Source of the DNA: Bacillus crepusculi
Lineage (GTDB): Bacteria; Bacillota; Bacilli; Bacillales; Bacillaceae
Direction of reading: 5' to 3'
Length of the DNA: 64,000 bases
Assembly: GCF_014764715.1 (NCBI RefSeq)
Contig: NZ_JACXXE010000002.1
Span: 434,001 to 498,000, forward strand
Shown here: piece after piece, positions 46,062 to 55,487 of the stretch
How the letters are laid out: each line of letters begins with the position of its first letter
Position numbering within the stretch: the first letter of the stretch is position 1
Program-made: the position numbers and the translations under genes
The notes under the pieces: model-generated
Databases searched by the model: none
Told to the model about the DNA's origin: nothing
Seen by the model: the letters and a program-made list of their open reading frames with translations, nothing else

Positions 46062-46901
46062 ATGCATAAGCCGAAAGTATCTATCATCATGGGCGTCTAC
46101 AACTGCCAAGAGACAGTAGAAGAAAGCATTGAATCAATTCTTCAACAAACGTACGAAAACTGGGAGCTCATCATATGTGATGATGCATCAACAGATGGCA
46201 CCTATGAGAAAGTGCTGCCATATACAAAGCGTGACCCTGAACGAATCCGCCTTATCCGAAATCAACACAACCAAAGACTTGCCGCCAGTCTGAATCGATG
46301 TCTAGCAAAAGCGAGGGGAGACTTGATTGCAAGGCAGGACGGCGATGATGTATCGGTGCCAGTTCGTTTGGAAAAACAGGTTCATTTCCTTGAAACACAT
46401 CCTGAATATGATGTGGTCGGTACGGCAATGACGGTTTTTGATGAGTCGGGAACAAAGGGTGTGCGAGCACTTGTCTCAGCGCCTGATCGAAAGGTGCTGG
46501 CAAAAGGGACTCCTTTTTGTCACGGGACCATTATGATGAGAGCTTCTGCATACAAGGCTTTAAATGGATATCGTTCTGCGAGAGCCACAAGACGGATGGA
46601 AGATATTGATCTTTGGATTCGTTTTTTTGCTGCTGGGAGAAAAGGCTTTAATTTGCAGGAGCCGCTGTACCTTGTGAGAGAGGATGAAGCGGCCTTTCAG
46701 CGCCGGAAGTTCCGGTATTCCATGGATAATGCCTGGCTCGTTTTAAAGGCATGCTGGCTATTAAAATTGTCACCGTTTGATTATCTATTTGCTCTCAAGC
46801 CGGTGGTCCGCGCCTGTTTGTCACCGAAGATGATGAGGGTTTATCATCAGCGAAAACTAGAGGCGTCTATGCTGAAAAGGAGGACGATTCGGGATGAGTG
46901 A
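46062..46901 (+). CDS. epsE: EpsE, glycosyltransferase / flagellar clutch
   Basis: In B. subtilis a bifunctional protein: GT2 sugar transferase and clutch that binds FliG to stop flagellar rotation. The 279-residue protein has the GT2 start VSIIMGVYNCQETVEESIES, DDASTDGTYE (~42), and a DXD-type RQDGDDVSV (~91). AAGGTGA lies 7 bases before ATG 46062. A basic C-terminus (VYHQRKLEASMLKRRTIR) follows. Whether the clutch surface is conserved cannot be judged by eye. Confidence 0.92.
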   Translation: MHKPKVSIIMGVYNCQETVEESIESILQQTYENWELIICDDASTDGTYEKVLPYTKRDPERIRLIRNQHNQRLAASLNRCLAKARGDLIARQDGDDVSVPVRLEKQVHFLETHPEYDVVGTAMTVFDESGTKGVRALVSAPDRKVLAKGTPFCHGTIMMRASAYKALNGYRSARATRRMEDIDLWIRFFAAGRKGFNLQEPLYLVREDEAAFQRRKFRYSMDNAWLVLKACWLLKLSPFDYLFALKPVVRACLSPKMMRVYHQRKLEASMLKRRTIRDE

Positions 46902-48024
46902 GCCAAAGCGCGTACTCCATATTGTGGGCGGAATGAACCGCGGCGGAGCTGAAACGATGATCATGAATATCTATCGTGCACTCGACAGGAGTGTCCTTCA
47001 ATTTGATTTTATTACCCACCGGCAGGATGTCTGTGATTATGATGAGGAAATTCGCCAGCTCGGAGGACGCATCTTTTATGTCCCGAGTATTGGCGCGTCC
47101 TCTCCGTTGGCTTTTGTGAAAACCTTGACGAAAACGATAAAGCAAACAGGACCTTATCAGGCAGTGCATGCACATACGGATTTTCAAACAGGCTTCTCCG
47201 CCCTTGCTGCGAAACTGGCGAGTGTGAAGGTGCGTATTTGTCATTCACATAATACGGCTTGGAAACAGTCGCCAACCTCCCTTGACCACTTGATACTCAA
47301 AGGGTTCCGCTGGCTGATTTTTGCCTTTTCTACACAGCTTGTTGCATGCGGAGAGGATGCCGGTGTCTTCTTATTCGGGCAGAAAAAAATGCAGAATGGA
47401 CGAGTTGAGGTGTTGCCAAATGGGATTGATTTATCCCTTTTCTTTCAGCCTGGACCAGACGAAAAGGTGGAGCTGAAAAGGCAGCTCCATCTACACGAAA
47501 AGAAACTGGTCATGGGCCATATTGGGCGATTTCATGAGCAAAAAAATCATGTGTTTTTCATTGAGCTGGCACAGACCTTAAAGAAACAAGGTGTCTCATT
47601 TCAGCTTGTCCTCGTAGGAGATGGACCGCTGAGACAAGTGATGGAATCGTATGTGAAGAAGGCAGGATTGATGGAGGACATTGTCTTTACAGGGGTTGTA
47701 TCGGACGTTCCGCAGTATATGAAGGCCTTTGATGTGTTTGTGATGCCTTCCTTGTTTGAAGGCCTTCCGCTTGTATTAGTGGAAGCGCAGGCATCTGGAT
47801 TGCCTTGTGTGATTTCAGATCATATTACAGAGGAAGTGGATCTAGGCTGCGGGCTCGTGAAACGAAAGTCACTGCGGGATTCAGCATATGAATGGATGAA
47901 GGCTATTCTTGAAGCATATCATGCAGAACCACCTCTTCAACAGACCATTACCTCTCAGCTTGAGCAAAGAGGATTTGACGTGAAACAGAACATCACACGT
48001 GTGATGAATGTATATGGATTGTAA
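46894..48024 (+). CDS. epsF: EpsF, GT4 glycosyltransferase
   Basis: A 376-residue GT-B glycosyltransferase: [20 protein letters not shown] at the N-terminus, [16 protein letters not shown] (~92), [12 protein letters not shown] (~210), and the donor motif [20 protein letters not shown] (~287). AAGGAGG precedes the ATG, which overlaps epsE by 8 bases. Acts in exopolysaccharide repeat-unit assembly on the cytoplasmic side. Confidence 0.92.
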   Translation: MSEPKRVLHIVGGMNRGGAETMIMNIYRALDRSVLQFDFITHRQDVCDYDEEIRQLGGRIFYVPSIGASSPLAFVKTLTKTIKQTGPYQAVHAHTDFQTGFSALAAKLASVKVRICHSHNTAWKQSPTSLDHLILKGFRWLIFAFSTQLVACGEDAGVFLFGQKKMQNGRVEVLPNGIDLSLFFQPGPDEKVELKRQLHLHEKKLVMGHIGRFHEQKNHVFFIELAQTLKKQGVSFQLVLVGDGPLRQVMESYVKKAGLMEDIVFTGVVSDVPQYMKAFDVFVMPSLFEGLPLVLVEAQASGLPCVISDHITEEVDLGCGLVKRKSLRDSAYEWMKAILEAYHAEPPLQQTITSQLEQRGFDVKQNITRVMNVYGL

Positions 48025-48038
48025 GGAAGGATTGGCAG

Positions 48039-49142
48039 ATGGCGGTTTATTTAGTGAATATGGTCATGGTCTATTTATGGTCGAGCTTTGCCGCATTTTA
48101 CGGCAGACATGATGATACCATTCAAAGCGGATGGCGGCCTAACAAGCTTCTGGTGTTTTTTCCATTTGTATTTCTTAGTATCGTAGCTGGTATTCGGTAT
48201 AAAGTGGGAACCGATTTTGTGACCTATGGACAGATGTATGAGTTCTCCGTCAACTATGAAAAGCCTTGGCATATATTCGGATTCGGTGTGGACAAGGCCG
48301 CAACCGATCCAGGTTTTACGCTCATCTTATGGATGCTCAATCAACTATCACACGATCCACAAATGATGTATATCTCGGTTGGAGTCATTACCTATTTCTT
48401 TATTATGAAGACGCTGGTGCGATATGGACGGCCCTTTGAGCTTAGTATGCTGCTTTTTCTCGGCACCTTTCATTATTACGCCTCGTTTAATGGGATGCGG
48501 CAGTATATGGTGGCGGCGGTTCTTTTTTATGCCATCCGGCTCGTTATCAATGGTGAATGGAAATGGTATTTTCCGCTCGTTCTTGTGTGTTCGTTGTTTC
48601 ATTCATCGGCTCTCATCATGATTCCAGTTTATTTTATCGTGAGAACAAAGGCTTGGTCATGGATGATGCTTGTCTTATGCTTGATTTTCTTAGGCTTAAC
48701 CGCTCTTTATGACCGTTTTGTCTCCGTGTTTGTGGTCATGCTGCAAGGGAGCTCTTACGGTCATTACGAGGAATGGCTCACAACGAATACAAATGGAATG
48801 AATGTGACAAAAATCGGTGTCTTGATTCTACCGCTTCTGCTTGCTTTCTTTTATCGAAAAAGACTTCGTGAGCTGACGCCAGAGAGTGATTACATTGTGA
48901 ATTTTTGCTTGCTTGGTTTCTTGTTTGGCATTCTTGCAACAAAGGATGTCATTTATGCAAGATTTCATATTTATTTTGGCTTATATCAGCTCATTTTACT
49001 GCCATATTTTACACGCATTTTTGATCAGCGGTCTAATGTTTTTATGTATGTAGGAATTGCTGTTTGCTATATTTTGTACAGCATCATGCTGATGCCGTTT
49101 GATTCCTCTGTTTTACCGTATAGAACAATTTTTACAAAGTAG
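48039..49142 (+). CDS. epsG: EpsG, exopolysaccharide polymerase (Wzy-like)
   Basis: A 367-residue membrane protein with about ten hydrophobic helices, of the EpsG family. [20 protein letters not shown] (~residue 45) and a loop with [12 protein letters not shown] (~150) are typical of the family. Likely polymerises lipid-linked repeat units outside the membrane after flipping by EpsK. AAGGAAGG precedes the ATG. Confidence 0.92.
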   Translation: MAVYLVNMVMVYLWSSFAAFYGRHDDTIQSGWRPNKLLVFFPFVFLSIVAGIRYKVGTDFVTYGQMYEFSVNYEKPWHIFGFGVDKAATDPGFTLILWMLNQLSHDPQMMYISVGVITYFFIMKTLVRYGRPFELSMLLFLGTFHYYASFNGMRQYMVAAVLFYAIRLVINGEWKWYFPLVLVCSLFHSSALIMIPVYFIVRTKAWSWMMLVLCLIFLGLTALYDRFVSVFVVMLQGSSYGHYEEWLTTNTNGMNVTKIGVLILPLLLAFFYRKRLRELTPESDYIVNFCLLGFLFGILATKDVIYARFHIYFGLYQLILLPYFTRIFDQRSNVFMYVGIAVCYILYSIMLMPFDSSVLPYRTIFTK

Positions 49143-49169
49143 TTTAGAAGAAAGGTGGGGCATGCTGTA

Positions 49170-50192
49170 ATGCCAGCTATCAGTCTATTGGTCGCAGTCT
49201 ATAATACGAGCCAATACGTGGAGCAATGCCTTCAATCGATTGCAGAGCAAAGCTTTTCAGATATAGAGGTCATACTCGTCAATGATGGATCTACAGATCA
49301 CAGCGGAGACTTGCTTGAAGCGTTTGCTAAGCGTGATGAACGCTTTCGGGTCATTCATCAAACCAATCAAGGGCTAGGAGCTGTGAGAAATCGGGGCATT
49401 GAAGAAGCAAGGGGGACGTATATTGCTTTTGTTGATTCGGACGATATTCTCGCGCCTCATTACTGCAAAGCCTTGTATGAAAAAGCCGAAATGGCTGGTG
49501 CAGATCTCGTTGTTAGTGAGTATTGGATTCAATTTGAACAGTCAAACCGAACCATACCGGCGACGCTTTTAGCCCATCGTTCAGCCGATAAAGCGAGTTT
49601 AATCGAAGCGTTATTACATGGAGATATCACAGGATTCTCATGGAATAAGCTGTATCGGCGTGCTTTTATCGAAGAACATCACATCCGTTTTCCGCTGAGA
49701 GGTGAGCTTGAGAACATTGAAGATCAGTATGTGACGATGCGCTGCTTTTCTTTATCACGTGTCATTGCCTTTGTTCATGAGCCTCTTTATTATTACCGGG
49801 TTCATCTGTCATCAATTGTGCAGCGATATCAAAAGCAGTATTTTCGTCATGGATTAACCTTTTATCATGCACAGCGTTTGTTTTTAAAAGAACGGAATGA
49901 GCTGCTTCCGTATGAGAAGGCCTTAGATTTTTTTATGGTCAATCATACGCTTCATTGCATGCTCAATGAATGGAAGAGCCAGAATTCCCTCTCCTTTCAT
50001 GAAAAGCTTGATCACATGCGGGAAATGGTGACACACGAAGCCTTTCAGCGTGCTGTCAAACGAGTGGAGCCATCGAAGCTCACCGTTCAAAAGCGAATGA
50101 TTTTATTCCTGGCAAGGTGTCAGTGGGTTTATCCGCTCTCTGCTGCCGCTTCAAGCTATCAAAAATGGATCGAATATCAAACAAGGAAATAG
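49170..50192 (+). CDS. epsH: EpsH, GT2 glycosyltransferase
   Basis: A 340-residue GT-A fold transferase: ISLLVAVYNTSQYVEQCLQS, VNDGSTDHSGDLLEAF (~35), IAFVDSDDILAPHYC (~87; DXD metal motif), and NKLYRRAFIEE (~160). ATG 49170 has AAAGGTGGGG upstream; the GTG at 49155 overlaps that site. Named by position after epsG. B. subtilis has a second GT2 gene, epsJ, of similar type; only one copy is present here. Confidence 0.85.
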   Translation: MPAISLLVAVYNTSQYVEQCLQSIAEQSFSDIEVILVNDGSTDHSGDLLEAFAKRDERFRVIHQTNQGLGAVRNRGIEEARGTYIAFVDSDDILAPHYCKALYEKAEMAGADLVVSEYWIQFEQSNRTIPATLLAHRSADKASLIEALLHGDITGFSWNKLYRRAFIEEHHIRFPLRGELENIEDQYVTMRCFSLSRVIAFVHEPLYYYRVHLSSIVQRYQKQYFRHGLTFYHAQRLFLKERNELLPYEKALDFFMVNHTLHCMLNEWKSQNSLSFHEKLDHMREMVTHEAFQRAVKRVEPSKLTVQKRMILFLARCQWVYPLSAAASSYQKWIEYQTRK

Positions 50193-50203
50193 GGGTGATG
50201 AGA

Positions 50204-51226
50204 TTGACATTGCAGCAATTGAAGGCACACGCCGCAGAGTGGCTACTCTTAAAGGTGAAATATCCGCTTGAGTATAGGCTGAGCCGCCGCAAGCTGCCAC
50301 AGCTGAGTCATCAGAAAAAAATCATTCTCACGCTGCTGCCAGCACATGACAATTTAGGTGATCATGCCATTGCCTATGCGAGCTATTGTTTTTTTCAGAA
50401 ACACTTTCCGACCTATGACATCATAGAAGTGGATATGAAAGAGATGTATCGCCTCGCTCGTCCGCTAAAGCGCATGCGGCATCCAGAAGACATCGTCTGT
50501 ATCATTGGTGGGGGCAATATGGGGGATTTATACCGGTACGAAGAATGGACAAGGCAATTTATCATGAACACGTTCAAGTCTTATCCCATGATTCAGCTAC
50601 CCGCTACTGTTCATTTCACAGAAACAAAAAGAGGGAAAAGGGAAGAACGCCGCGCCATTCAAACATATCAACAACACCCGAGGCTTCTCCTGATGGCAAG
50701 AGATCAAACAACCTATGAATGGATGAAGCAGCATTTTCCTGATAAAGATGTATGGAAACAGCCTGATATGGTGCTGACATTAGACGAATCATCAAAGGAG
50801 CAAGAGCGTAAAGGGGTACTGCTTTGTCTGCGAGAGGATAAGGAAGCGTATCTCACCGAAAAAGAGCGGCAGAAGCTACAGCAGCATGTCAAAGAGGCGT
50901 ATGATCAAGCTGGTTTGATCACAACGACAATTGGAAAACGAGTCGATCGAATGACTCGCTTAGAGGAATTATCCGCCTTGTGGACCAAGTTAAGACAAGC
51001 AGAAGTCGTCGTGACAGATCGGCTGCATGGCATGATTTTCTGTGCGATTACAAATACACCATGTGTTGTCCTAAGATCGTTTGATCATAAGGTGATGGAA
51101 GGGTTTGAATGGGTGGCGCATCTTCCTTTTTTAACCCTTTTAAAAGAACCAAATGAGGCAGCTGTGAAAGAGGCGGTTCATCAGCTAATGAAAACAAGCG
51201 GTCAAAAGGGAGAGGAAGCTGGATGA
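50204..51226 (+). CDS. epsI: EpsI, polysaccharide pyruvyl transferase
   Basis: Adds pyruvyl ketals to the exopolysaccharide. The 340-residue protein has LTLLPAHDNLGDHAIAYAS (~30), the conserved IIGGGNMGDLYRYEEW (~95), and VVTDRLHGMIFCAITNTPCV (~265), the signature of the PS_pyruv_trans family. The TTG at 50204 gives a start resembling B. subtilis EpsI and is 7 bases past GGGGTG; ATG 50198 is too close to that site. Followed by an 11-codon mini-ORF where epsJ would be. Confidence 0.9.
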   Translation: MTLQQLKAHAAEWLLLKVKYPLEYRLSRRKLPQLSHQKKIILTLLPAHDNLGDHAIAYASYCFFQKHFPTYDIIEVDMKEMYRLARPLKRMRHPEDIVCIIGGGNMGDLYRYEEWTRQFIMNTFKSYPMIQLPATVHFTETKRGKREERRAIQTYQQHPRLLLMARDQTTYEWMKQHFPDKDVWKQPDMVLTLDESSKEQERKGVLLCLREDKEAYLTEKERQKLQQHVKEAYDQAGLITTTIGKRVDRMTRLEELSALWTKLRQAEVVVTDRLHGMIFCAITNTPCVVLRSFDHKVMEGFEWVAHLPFLTLLKEPNEAAVKEAVHQLMKTSGQKGEEAG

Positions 51227-51258
51227 CGCTCCTTAGACGCTGCGTGAAAACACAATGA
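51223..51258 (+). CDS. 11-codon mini-ORF bridging epsI and epsK (possible epsJ scar)
   Basis: ATG at 51223 (overlapping the epsI stop as ATGA) encodes MTLLRRCVKTQ and ends in TGA that overlaps the epsK start as AATGA. AAGGGAGAGG 7-8 bases upstream is a good ribosome site, while epsK itself has none. The mini-ORF could couple translation of epsI and epsK and may be the fused ends of a deleted epsJ. The product is probably not functional in itself. Confidence 0.4.
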   Translation: MTLLRRCVKTQ

Positions 51259-52784
51259 ATCGTGCCTTTCTTTACAATGTTAGTGCGAACTTAATGACCT
51301 TTGTCCTTATGATGCTCATGTCTGTTTGTTTAACACCTTACATTGTTCATACGCTTGGAGTAGAAGCATTTGGCCTAATTCATCTGACGCAAAATATGAT
51401 CAACTATTTATCGGTCATTACAGCTTCATTAAGTGCTGTTGTTGTGCGTTTTTTTTCTGTTGCGGCTCATAAAGGGGAGATGGAAAAGGCGCAGCGCTAT
51501 CTCGCTTCCTATTTCGTCAGTTCGATTTGTTTATCCATCATTCTCTTTTTGCTTGTCGTTTTATGGGCTCAGCAGCTGGTGGAGTGGCTTCATGTCCCTG
51601 TTCATCTCGCAAAAGACACACAGATCGCCTTTATGTTAGGGGGTCTTTTATTTATGCTCAATTTCGTCATGTCCGGTATTGGGGCTGCACCGTTTTTTGC
51701 GAACAAATTATATGTATCAAGTGCCCTGCAGGCCATTCAGACGTTTGTGAGAGCGCTTGTCATTGTGATGCTGTTTACCTGGACGACACCAACCATTTGG
51801 CATATACCGCTTGCGGCCATCATTGGGAGCTTAGCAGCGATGGGGATCGGTATCTATTATTTTAAGAAACTCATCCCTTGGTTTTCGTTTAAGTGGCGGC
51901 ACGTCTCATTATCTTCTAGTCTCACTCTTGTTCGATCAGGGGTATGGCATTCATTTGAGCAAATGGGGATTTTATTGTTTTTACAAATTGATTTATTGAT
52001 GACCAACGTGCTCATTGGAGCGGAAGCGACTGGCCAATATGCGGCTATTTTACAATTCCCATTATTGCTGCGCACACTTGCAGGGACATTAGCGGTTGTG
52101 TTTGCGCCAACGATTACGAGATTTTATTCGAATCATGACAAAGAGGGACTCATTCAATATGCCGCCAGCGCCATTAAGTGGAGCGGCTTATTTGTTGCGT
52201 TCCCGGCGGCACTTCTAGGAGGTCTCGCCGGCCCGCTCATGCTGCTGTGGCTTGGACCAGCCTTTGAAGAGCTAAAATGGCTCCTCATGATTCATGCGGC
52301 ATATTTATGTTTGACGTTAATGTTTTTACCACTGACATATGTGCCAACCGCCTTTAACCGATTGAAAGTACCAGCGGTGGTCACGCTCATATTAGGCGCT
52401 TCCAATGTGCTTTTAGCCTATGGATTGACTCATATGCTCAAGCTTGGTTTATATGGCATTGCATCAGCAGGCGCCATTGTTTTATTGATCAAAAATATCG
52501 TATTTCTTCCATTTTATACGTCTCAGATCACAAAGCAGAAACGCACCATCTTTTATAAACATACAATGGTTCCGCTAGCAGGCGCCCTATTGATTTGGGG
52601 CATCTGCGCAGGAATTCAGGCTGTGTATCACGTGACCTCATGGTGGGAGTTATTTTGTATTGCTGGCCTTTGCTTCATTGTCTACTTGGGCTATTTGTAT
52701 CTATTTGCAGGAACAAAACAAGAGCGGGTGCAGCTGATGCGCAAGATGAAACAAGCTGCCGCTGAACGAGCGGTCACCCGCTAG
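51255..52784 (+). CDS. epsK: EpsK, MATE/Wzx-type flippase
   Basis: Moves lipid-linked exopolysaccharide repeat units across the membrane. The 509-residue protein has 12-14 transmembrane helices and belongs to the polysaccharide-synthase/MOP exporter group (VCLTPYIVHTLGVEAFGL near residue 25; SFEQMGILLFLQIDLLMTNVLIG near 233). It lacks a ribosome site of its own: the sequence before ATG 51255 is GCGTGAAAACACA, so it is probably translated by coupling through the mini-ORF. Confidence 0.9.
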   Translation: MNRAFLYNVSANLMTFVLMMLMSVCLTPYIVHTLGVEAFGLIHLTQNMINYLSVITASLSAVVVRFFSVAAHKGEMEKAQRYLASYFVSSICLSIILFLLVVLWAQQLVEWLHVPVHLAKDTQIAFMLGGLLFMLNFVMSGIGAAPFFANKLYVSSALQAIQTFVRALVIVMLFTWTTPTIWHIPLAAIIGSLAAMGIGIYYFKKLIPWFSFKWRHVSLSSSLTLVRSGVWHSFEQMGILLFLQIDLLMTNVLIGAEATGQYAAILQFPLLLRTLAGTLAVVFAPTITRFYSNHDKEGLIQYAASAIKWSGLFVAFPAALLGGLAGPLMLLWLGPAFEELKWLLMIHAAYLCLTLMFLPLTYVPTAFNRLKVPAVVTLILGASNVLLAYGLTHMLKLGLYGIASAGAIVLLIKNIVFLPFYTSQITKQKRTIFYKHTMVPLAGALLIWGICAGIQAVYHVTSWWELFCIAGLCFIVYLGYLYLFAGTKQERVQLMRKMKQAAAERAVTR

Positions 52785-52801
52785 TGTGAAAAGGAGATAC
52801 A

Positions 52802-53398
52802 ATGATGAAAAGAATGATAGATGTGATCGTGGCATTGACTCTGCTCATCGCAGGCAGCCTTCTTTTTCTACTCATCTATGGACTCATTAGGTGGAAAATT
52901 GGTGCGCCTGTGGTGTTTCGGCAGAAGCGGCCAGGTCTGTATGGACAGCCATTTATGCTATATAAATTTCGGACGATGACCGATGAACGCGATGAACACG
53001 GCGTGCTGCTACCAGATCATCTTCGATTAACAAAAACGGGCGCCTTGATTCGCAAGCTTAGTCTTGATGAATTGCCGCAGCTAGTGAATGTACTCAAAGG
53101 AGAGCTCAGTCTCGTTGGTCCAAGACCACTTTTGATGGAGTATTTGCCAATGTATACAGAAGAGCAAGCGAGGCGTCATCTTGTGAAGCCTGGCATGACT
53201 GGATGGGCACAGGTGAATGGGAGGAACACCCTCTCCTGGGAGGAGAAATTCACCTATGACCTCTGGTATGTCGAGCATCAATCGTTTTGGCTTGATATAA
53301 AAATTTTATGGATGACCTTGCTCAAGGTCATCAAAACAGAGGGGGTGCAGCAGCCGCATCATGCCACAGCTGAAAAATTCAAAGGAACCGATATGTAA
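52802..53398 (+). CDS. epsL: EpsL, undecaprenyl-phosphate sugar-1-phosphate transferase
   Basis: Starts repeat-unit synthesis by moving a sugar-1-phosphate (diNAcBac-type in B. subtilis work) to undecaprenyl phosphate. The 198-residue PglC/WbaP-like monotopic protein has one N-terminal re-entrant helix (MIDVIVALTLLIAGSLLFLL), then KFRTMTDERDEHG (~48), LDELPQLVNVLKGELSLVGP (~87; catalytic Asp-Glu), and KPGMTGWAQVNGRN (~132). AAAGGAG precedes the ATG. Confidence 0.93.
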   Translation: MMKRMIDVIVALTLLIAGSLLFLLIYGLIRWKIGAPVVFRQKRPGLYGQPFMLYKFRTMTDERDEHGVLLPDHLRLTKTGALIRKLSLDELPQLVNVLKGELSLVGPRPLLMEYLPMYTEEQARRHLVKPGMTGWAQVNGRNTLSWEEKFTYDLWYVEHQSFWLDIKILWMTLLKVIKTEGVQQPHHATAEKFKGTDM

Positions 53399-54050
53399 TG
53401 AGCAAGCCATTGGTGTAATTGGGGCTGGCGGGCATAGCAAAGTCATTCAGGATTTGATTGCTGCACACCCCGATTACTCATTATGTGCCGTATTAGATGA
53501 TCAATTTAAAGAGGCAGTCACTCAGAGCGGCATTTTGTATGGTCCGATCTCCATGAGTCAGCATTTAAGAGAGAACATGCCTCATACCAAATGGCTGATT
53601 GCCATTGGACAAAACGAAATCAGGCAGATGGTAAAGGAGCGTCTCAAGTTTGAAAGTATGGCGTTTGCCACACTCATTCATCCAGAGGCGATCATGAGCC
53701 CATCAGCTGAGATCGGAAGGGGAACTGTCGTGATGGCAAGGGCTGTTGTTCAAGCCGATGCAGTGATCGGTGAACATGCGATTATCAACACAGGGTCTAT
53801 TGTGGAGCACGATTGCTTACTTGAATCGTTTGTGCACCTATCACCAGGAGCCGTTCTGACTGGCTGTGTTTCCGCCAGAGAGGGTGCTCATATTGGGGCA
53901 GGTGCCGTGGTGACACCTTGTACTTCTATTGGGAGCTGGACAGTCATTGGCGCAGGAGCTGCCGTGATCCATGATATACACGATCAGAAGGTCGCAGTAG
54001 GCGTTCCTGCAATGGAAATCAAAGATCGGAGAGAAGGCGGGAAATCATGA
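53361..54050 (+). CDS. epsM: EpsM, hexapeptide acetyltransferase
   Basis: PglD-like acetyltransferase for the UDP-4-amino sugar made by EpsC/EpsN. The 229-residue protein has an N-terminal Rossmann-like sugar-binding part (IGVIGAGGHSKVIQDLI) and C-terminal hexapeptide repeats (~105-215; IGRGTVVMARAVVQADAVIG, HIGAGAVVTPCTSIGSWTVI). The catalytic His is expected in NTGSIVEHDC (~154). The ATG at 53361 overlaps epsL by 38 bases and its ribosome site is distant (GGGGGTG, 14 bases), so the true start may be an unusual codon nearer 53390. Confidence 0.88.
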   Translation: MPQLKNSKEPICNEQAIGVIGAGGHSKVIQDLIAAHPDYSLCAVLDDQFKEAVTQSGILYGPISMSQHLRENMPHTKWLIAIGQNEIRQMVKERLKFESMAFATLIHPEAIMSPSAEIGRGTVVMARAVVQADAVIGEHAIINTGSIVEHDCLLESFVHLSPGAVLTGCVSAREGAHIGAGAVVTPCTSIGSWTVIGAGAAVIHDIHDQKVAVGVPAMEIKDRREGGKS

Positions 54051-55225
54051 AAGAAAGAAAGCGAATCTACTTATCTCCTCCTCATATGAGCGGAAGGGAG
54101 TATATGAAAATAGAGGAGGCCTTCAAAAGCAATTGGATTGCGCCGCTAGGGCCTCTTGTTAATCAATTTGAGCAAGTGGTCGCGGACTATGCAGGGGTGA
54201 AGAAGGGAGCGGCTTTGTCTTCAGGAACAGCTGCAATTCATCTCGCTTTAAAGCTCATTGGCGTTCAAAAGGGAGACGTCGTCTTTTGCTCCAGCCTCAC
54301 ATTTGTGGCAACTGCAAACCCTATTTTATATGAACAAGCGACGCCCGTTTTTATTGATTCTGAAAGGGACACGTGGAATATGTGCCCGCTTGCTTTAGAG
54401 AAAGCCTTGATCGAAGCAAAACGTCTTGGGAAAAGGCCCCGTGCGGTCATTGTCGTTCATTTATACGGACAAAGTGCGAAAATGGACGACATCATGGCGC
54501 TTTGCGAAGCGTATGATGTGCCGATCATTGAAGATGCGGCTGAATCGTTAGGAGCTCTATATAAAGGAAGAAAAAGTGGCTCAATGGGCAGGTATGGCGT
54601 CTATTCCTTTAATGGAAATAAAATCATTACAACGTCAGGGGGCGGCATGCTTGTGAGTGATGATGAAGATGCAATCGAGCGCTGCCGCTTCCTCGCTTCA
54701 CAGGCAAGGGAGCGTGCCATGCACTATGAGCATCAAGAGATGGGATACAACTATCGAATGAGTAACCTGCTGGCAGGTGTAGGGATTGCACAAATGGATG
54801 TATTGGACGAGCGGGTGGAACAAAAGCGCCGTATTTTCCAGCGTTATGAGGACGCATTATCCGGAGTAGGGGGTCTTCATTTGATGCCAGAATATAAAGA
54901 AACGAAGTCCAACCGCTGGCTGACGACATTGACCATTGATCGTGATGCGCAGATGTCTCCGGTGGACATCATTGATGCGTTAGAAAAAGAACAGATTGAA
55001 GCAAGGCGTGTATGGAAACCACTGCACCAGCAGCCGCTCTTTCGTAATTATCCATTTTATACAGCCGCCAAAGGGACCCCTGAATCCGAGCTATTGTTTC
55101 AAACAGGTCTGTGTCTTCCATCTGGAACAAGCATGACGGATGCAGAACAGGATCGTATCATTGATACACTGCATGAAGTCCTGCAAGAAAAAACATTCAC
55201 CTCTTCACAGGCTGCTCGTTCATAA
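54047..55225 (+). CDS. epsN: EpsN, PLP-dependent UDP-sugar aminotransferase
   Basis: Transfers an amino group to the 4-keto sugar from EpsC. The 392-residue DegT/DnrJ/EryC1 protein has LSSGTAAIHLALKLIG (~62), VVHLYGQSAKMDDI (~137), IEDAAESLGALYKG (~162), and the PLP lysine in YSFNGNKIITTSGGGML (~190). It overlaps epsM by 4 bases and is the last eps gene here; epsO, which follows in B. subtilis, is absent. Weak terminator directly after. Confidence 0.93.
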   Translation: MKERKRIYLSPPHMSGREYMKIEEAFKSNWIAPLGPLVNQFEQVVADYAGVKKGAALSSGTAAIHLALKLIGVQKGDVVFCSSLTFVATANPILYEQATPVFIDSERDTWNMCPLALEKALIEAKRLGKRPRAVIVVHLYGQSAKMDDIMALCEAYDVPIIEDAAESLGALYKGRKSGSMGRYGVYSFNGNKIITTSGGGMLVSDDEDAIERCRFLASQARERAMHYEHQEMGYNYRMSNLLAGVGIAQMDVLDERVEQKRRIFQRYEDALSGVGGLHLMPEYKETKSNRWLTTLTIDRDAQMSPVDIIDALEKEQIEARRVWKPLHQQPLFRNYPFYTAAKGTPESELLFQTGLCLPSGTSMTDAEQDRIIDTLHEVLQEKTFTSSQAARS

Positions 55226-55238
55226 GCAGCCTGCCTCT
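55208..55238 (+). terminator. Probable terminator of the eps operon
   Basis: CAGGCTGCT (55208-55216) and AGCAGCCTG (55225-55233) perfect 9-base stem overlapping the epsN stop, followed by CCTCTCTTTT, a weak T-run. Confidence 0.65.
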
Positions 55239-55314
55239 CTTTTGATCAAATTCTTCATTTTGTTGAATATAACGTAATATGTATTGTGATTTCATTTCAA
55301 ATATGATATTGACA

Positions 55315-55463
55315 ATGGCGTCCTTCCTCCTTTACGGCATAATCACGGACTATGGTTTGCCTTTATCATCTATACGGTAGGACGGTCTGGCTTTTTGATG
55401 ATGTATCAATCAAAGCTGGATCAGAAGCTTTTCGCACATGACAAACACCCTTTGTCATCGTGA
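55315..55463 (+). pseudogene. Possible decayed membrane-protein gene fragment
   Basis: Two adjacent frames give protein-like sequence: MASFLLYGIITDYGLP from 55315, and FAFIIYTVGRSGFLMMYQSK then LDQKLFAHDKH from 55356 to a stop at 55461. A frameshift near 55356 would join them. The region is where epsO lies in B. subtilis but does not look like EpsO. Weakly supported. Confidence 0.25.
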
Positions 55464-55472
55464 CAAAGGGTG
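55446..55472 (-). terminator. Terminator-like hairpin after yvfG
   Basis: CACCCTTTGTCA-TCG-TGACAAAGGGTG, perfect 12-base stem, 15 bases past the yvfG stop; the reverse-strand T-run is short (TTTGTC). Confidence 0.7.
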
Positions 55473-55487
55473 CTCCATTTCGTCCAT

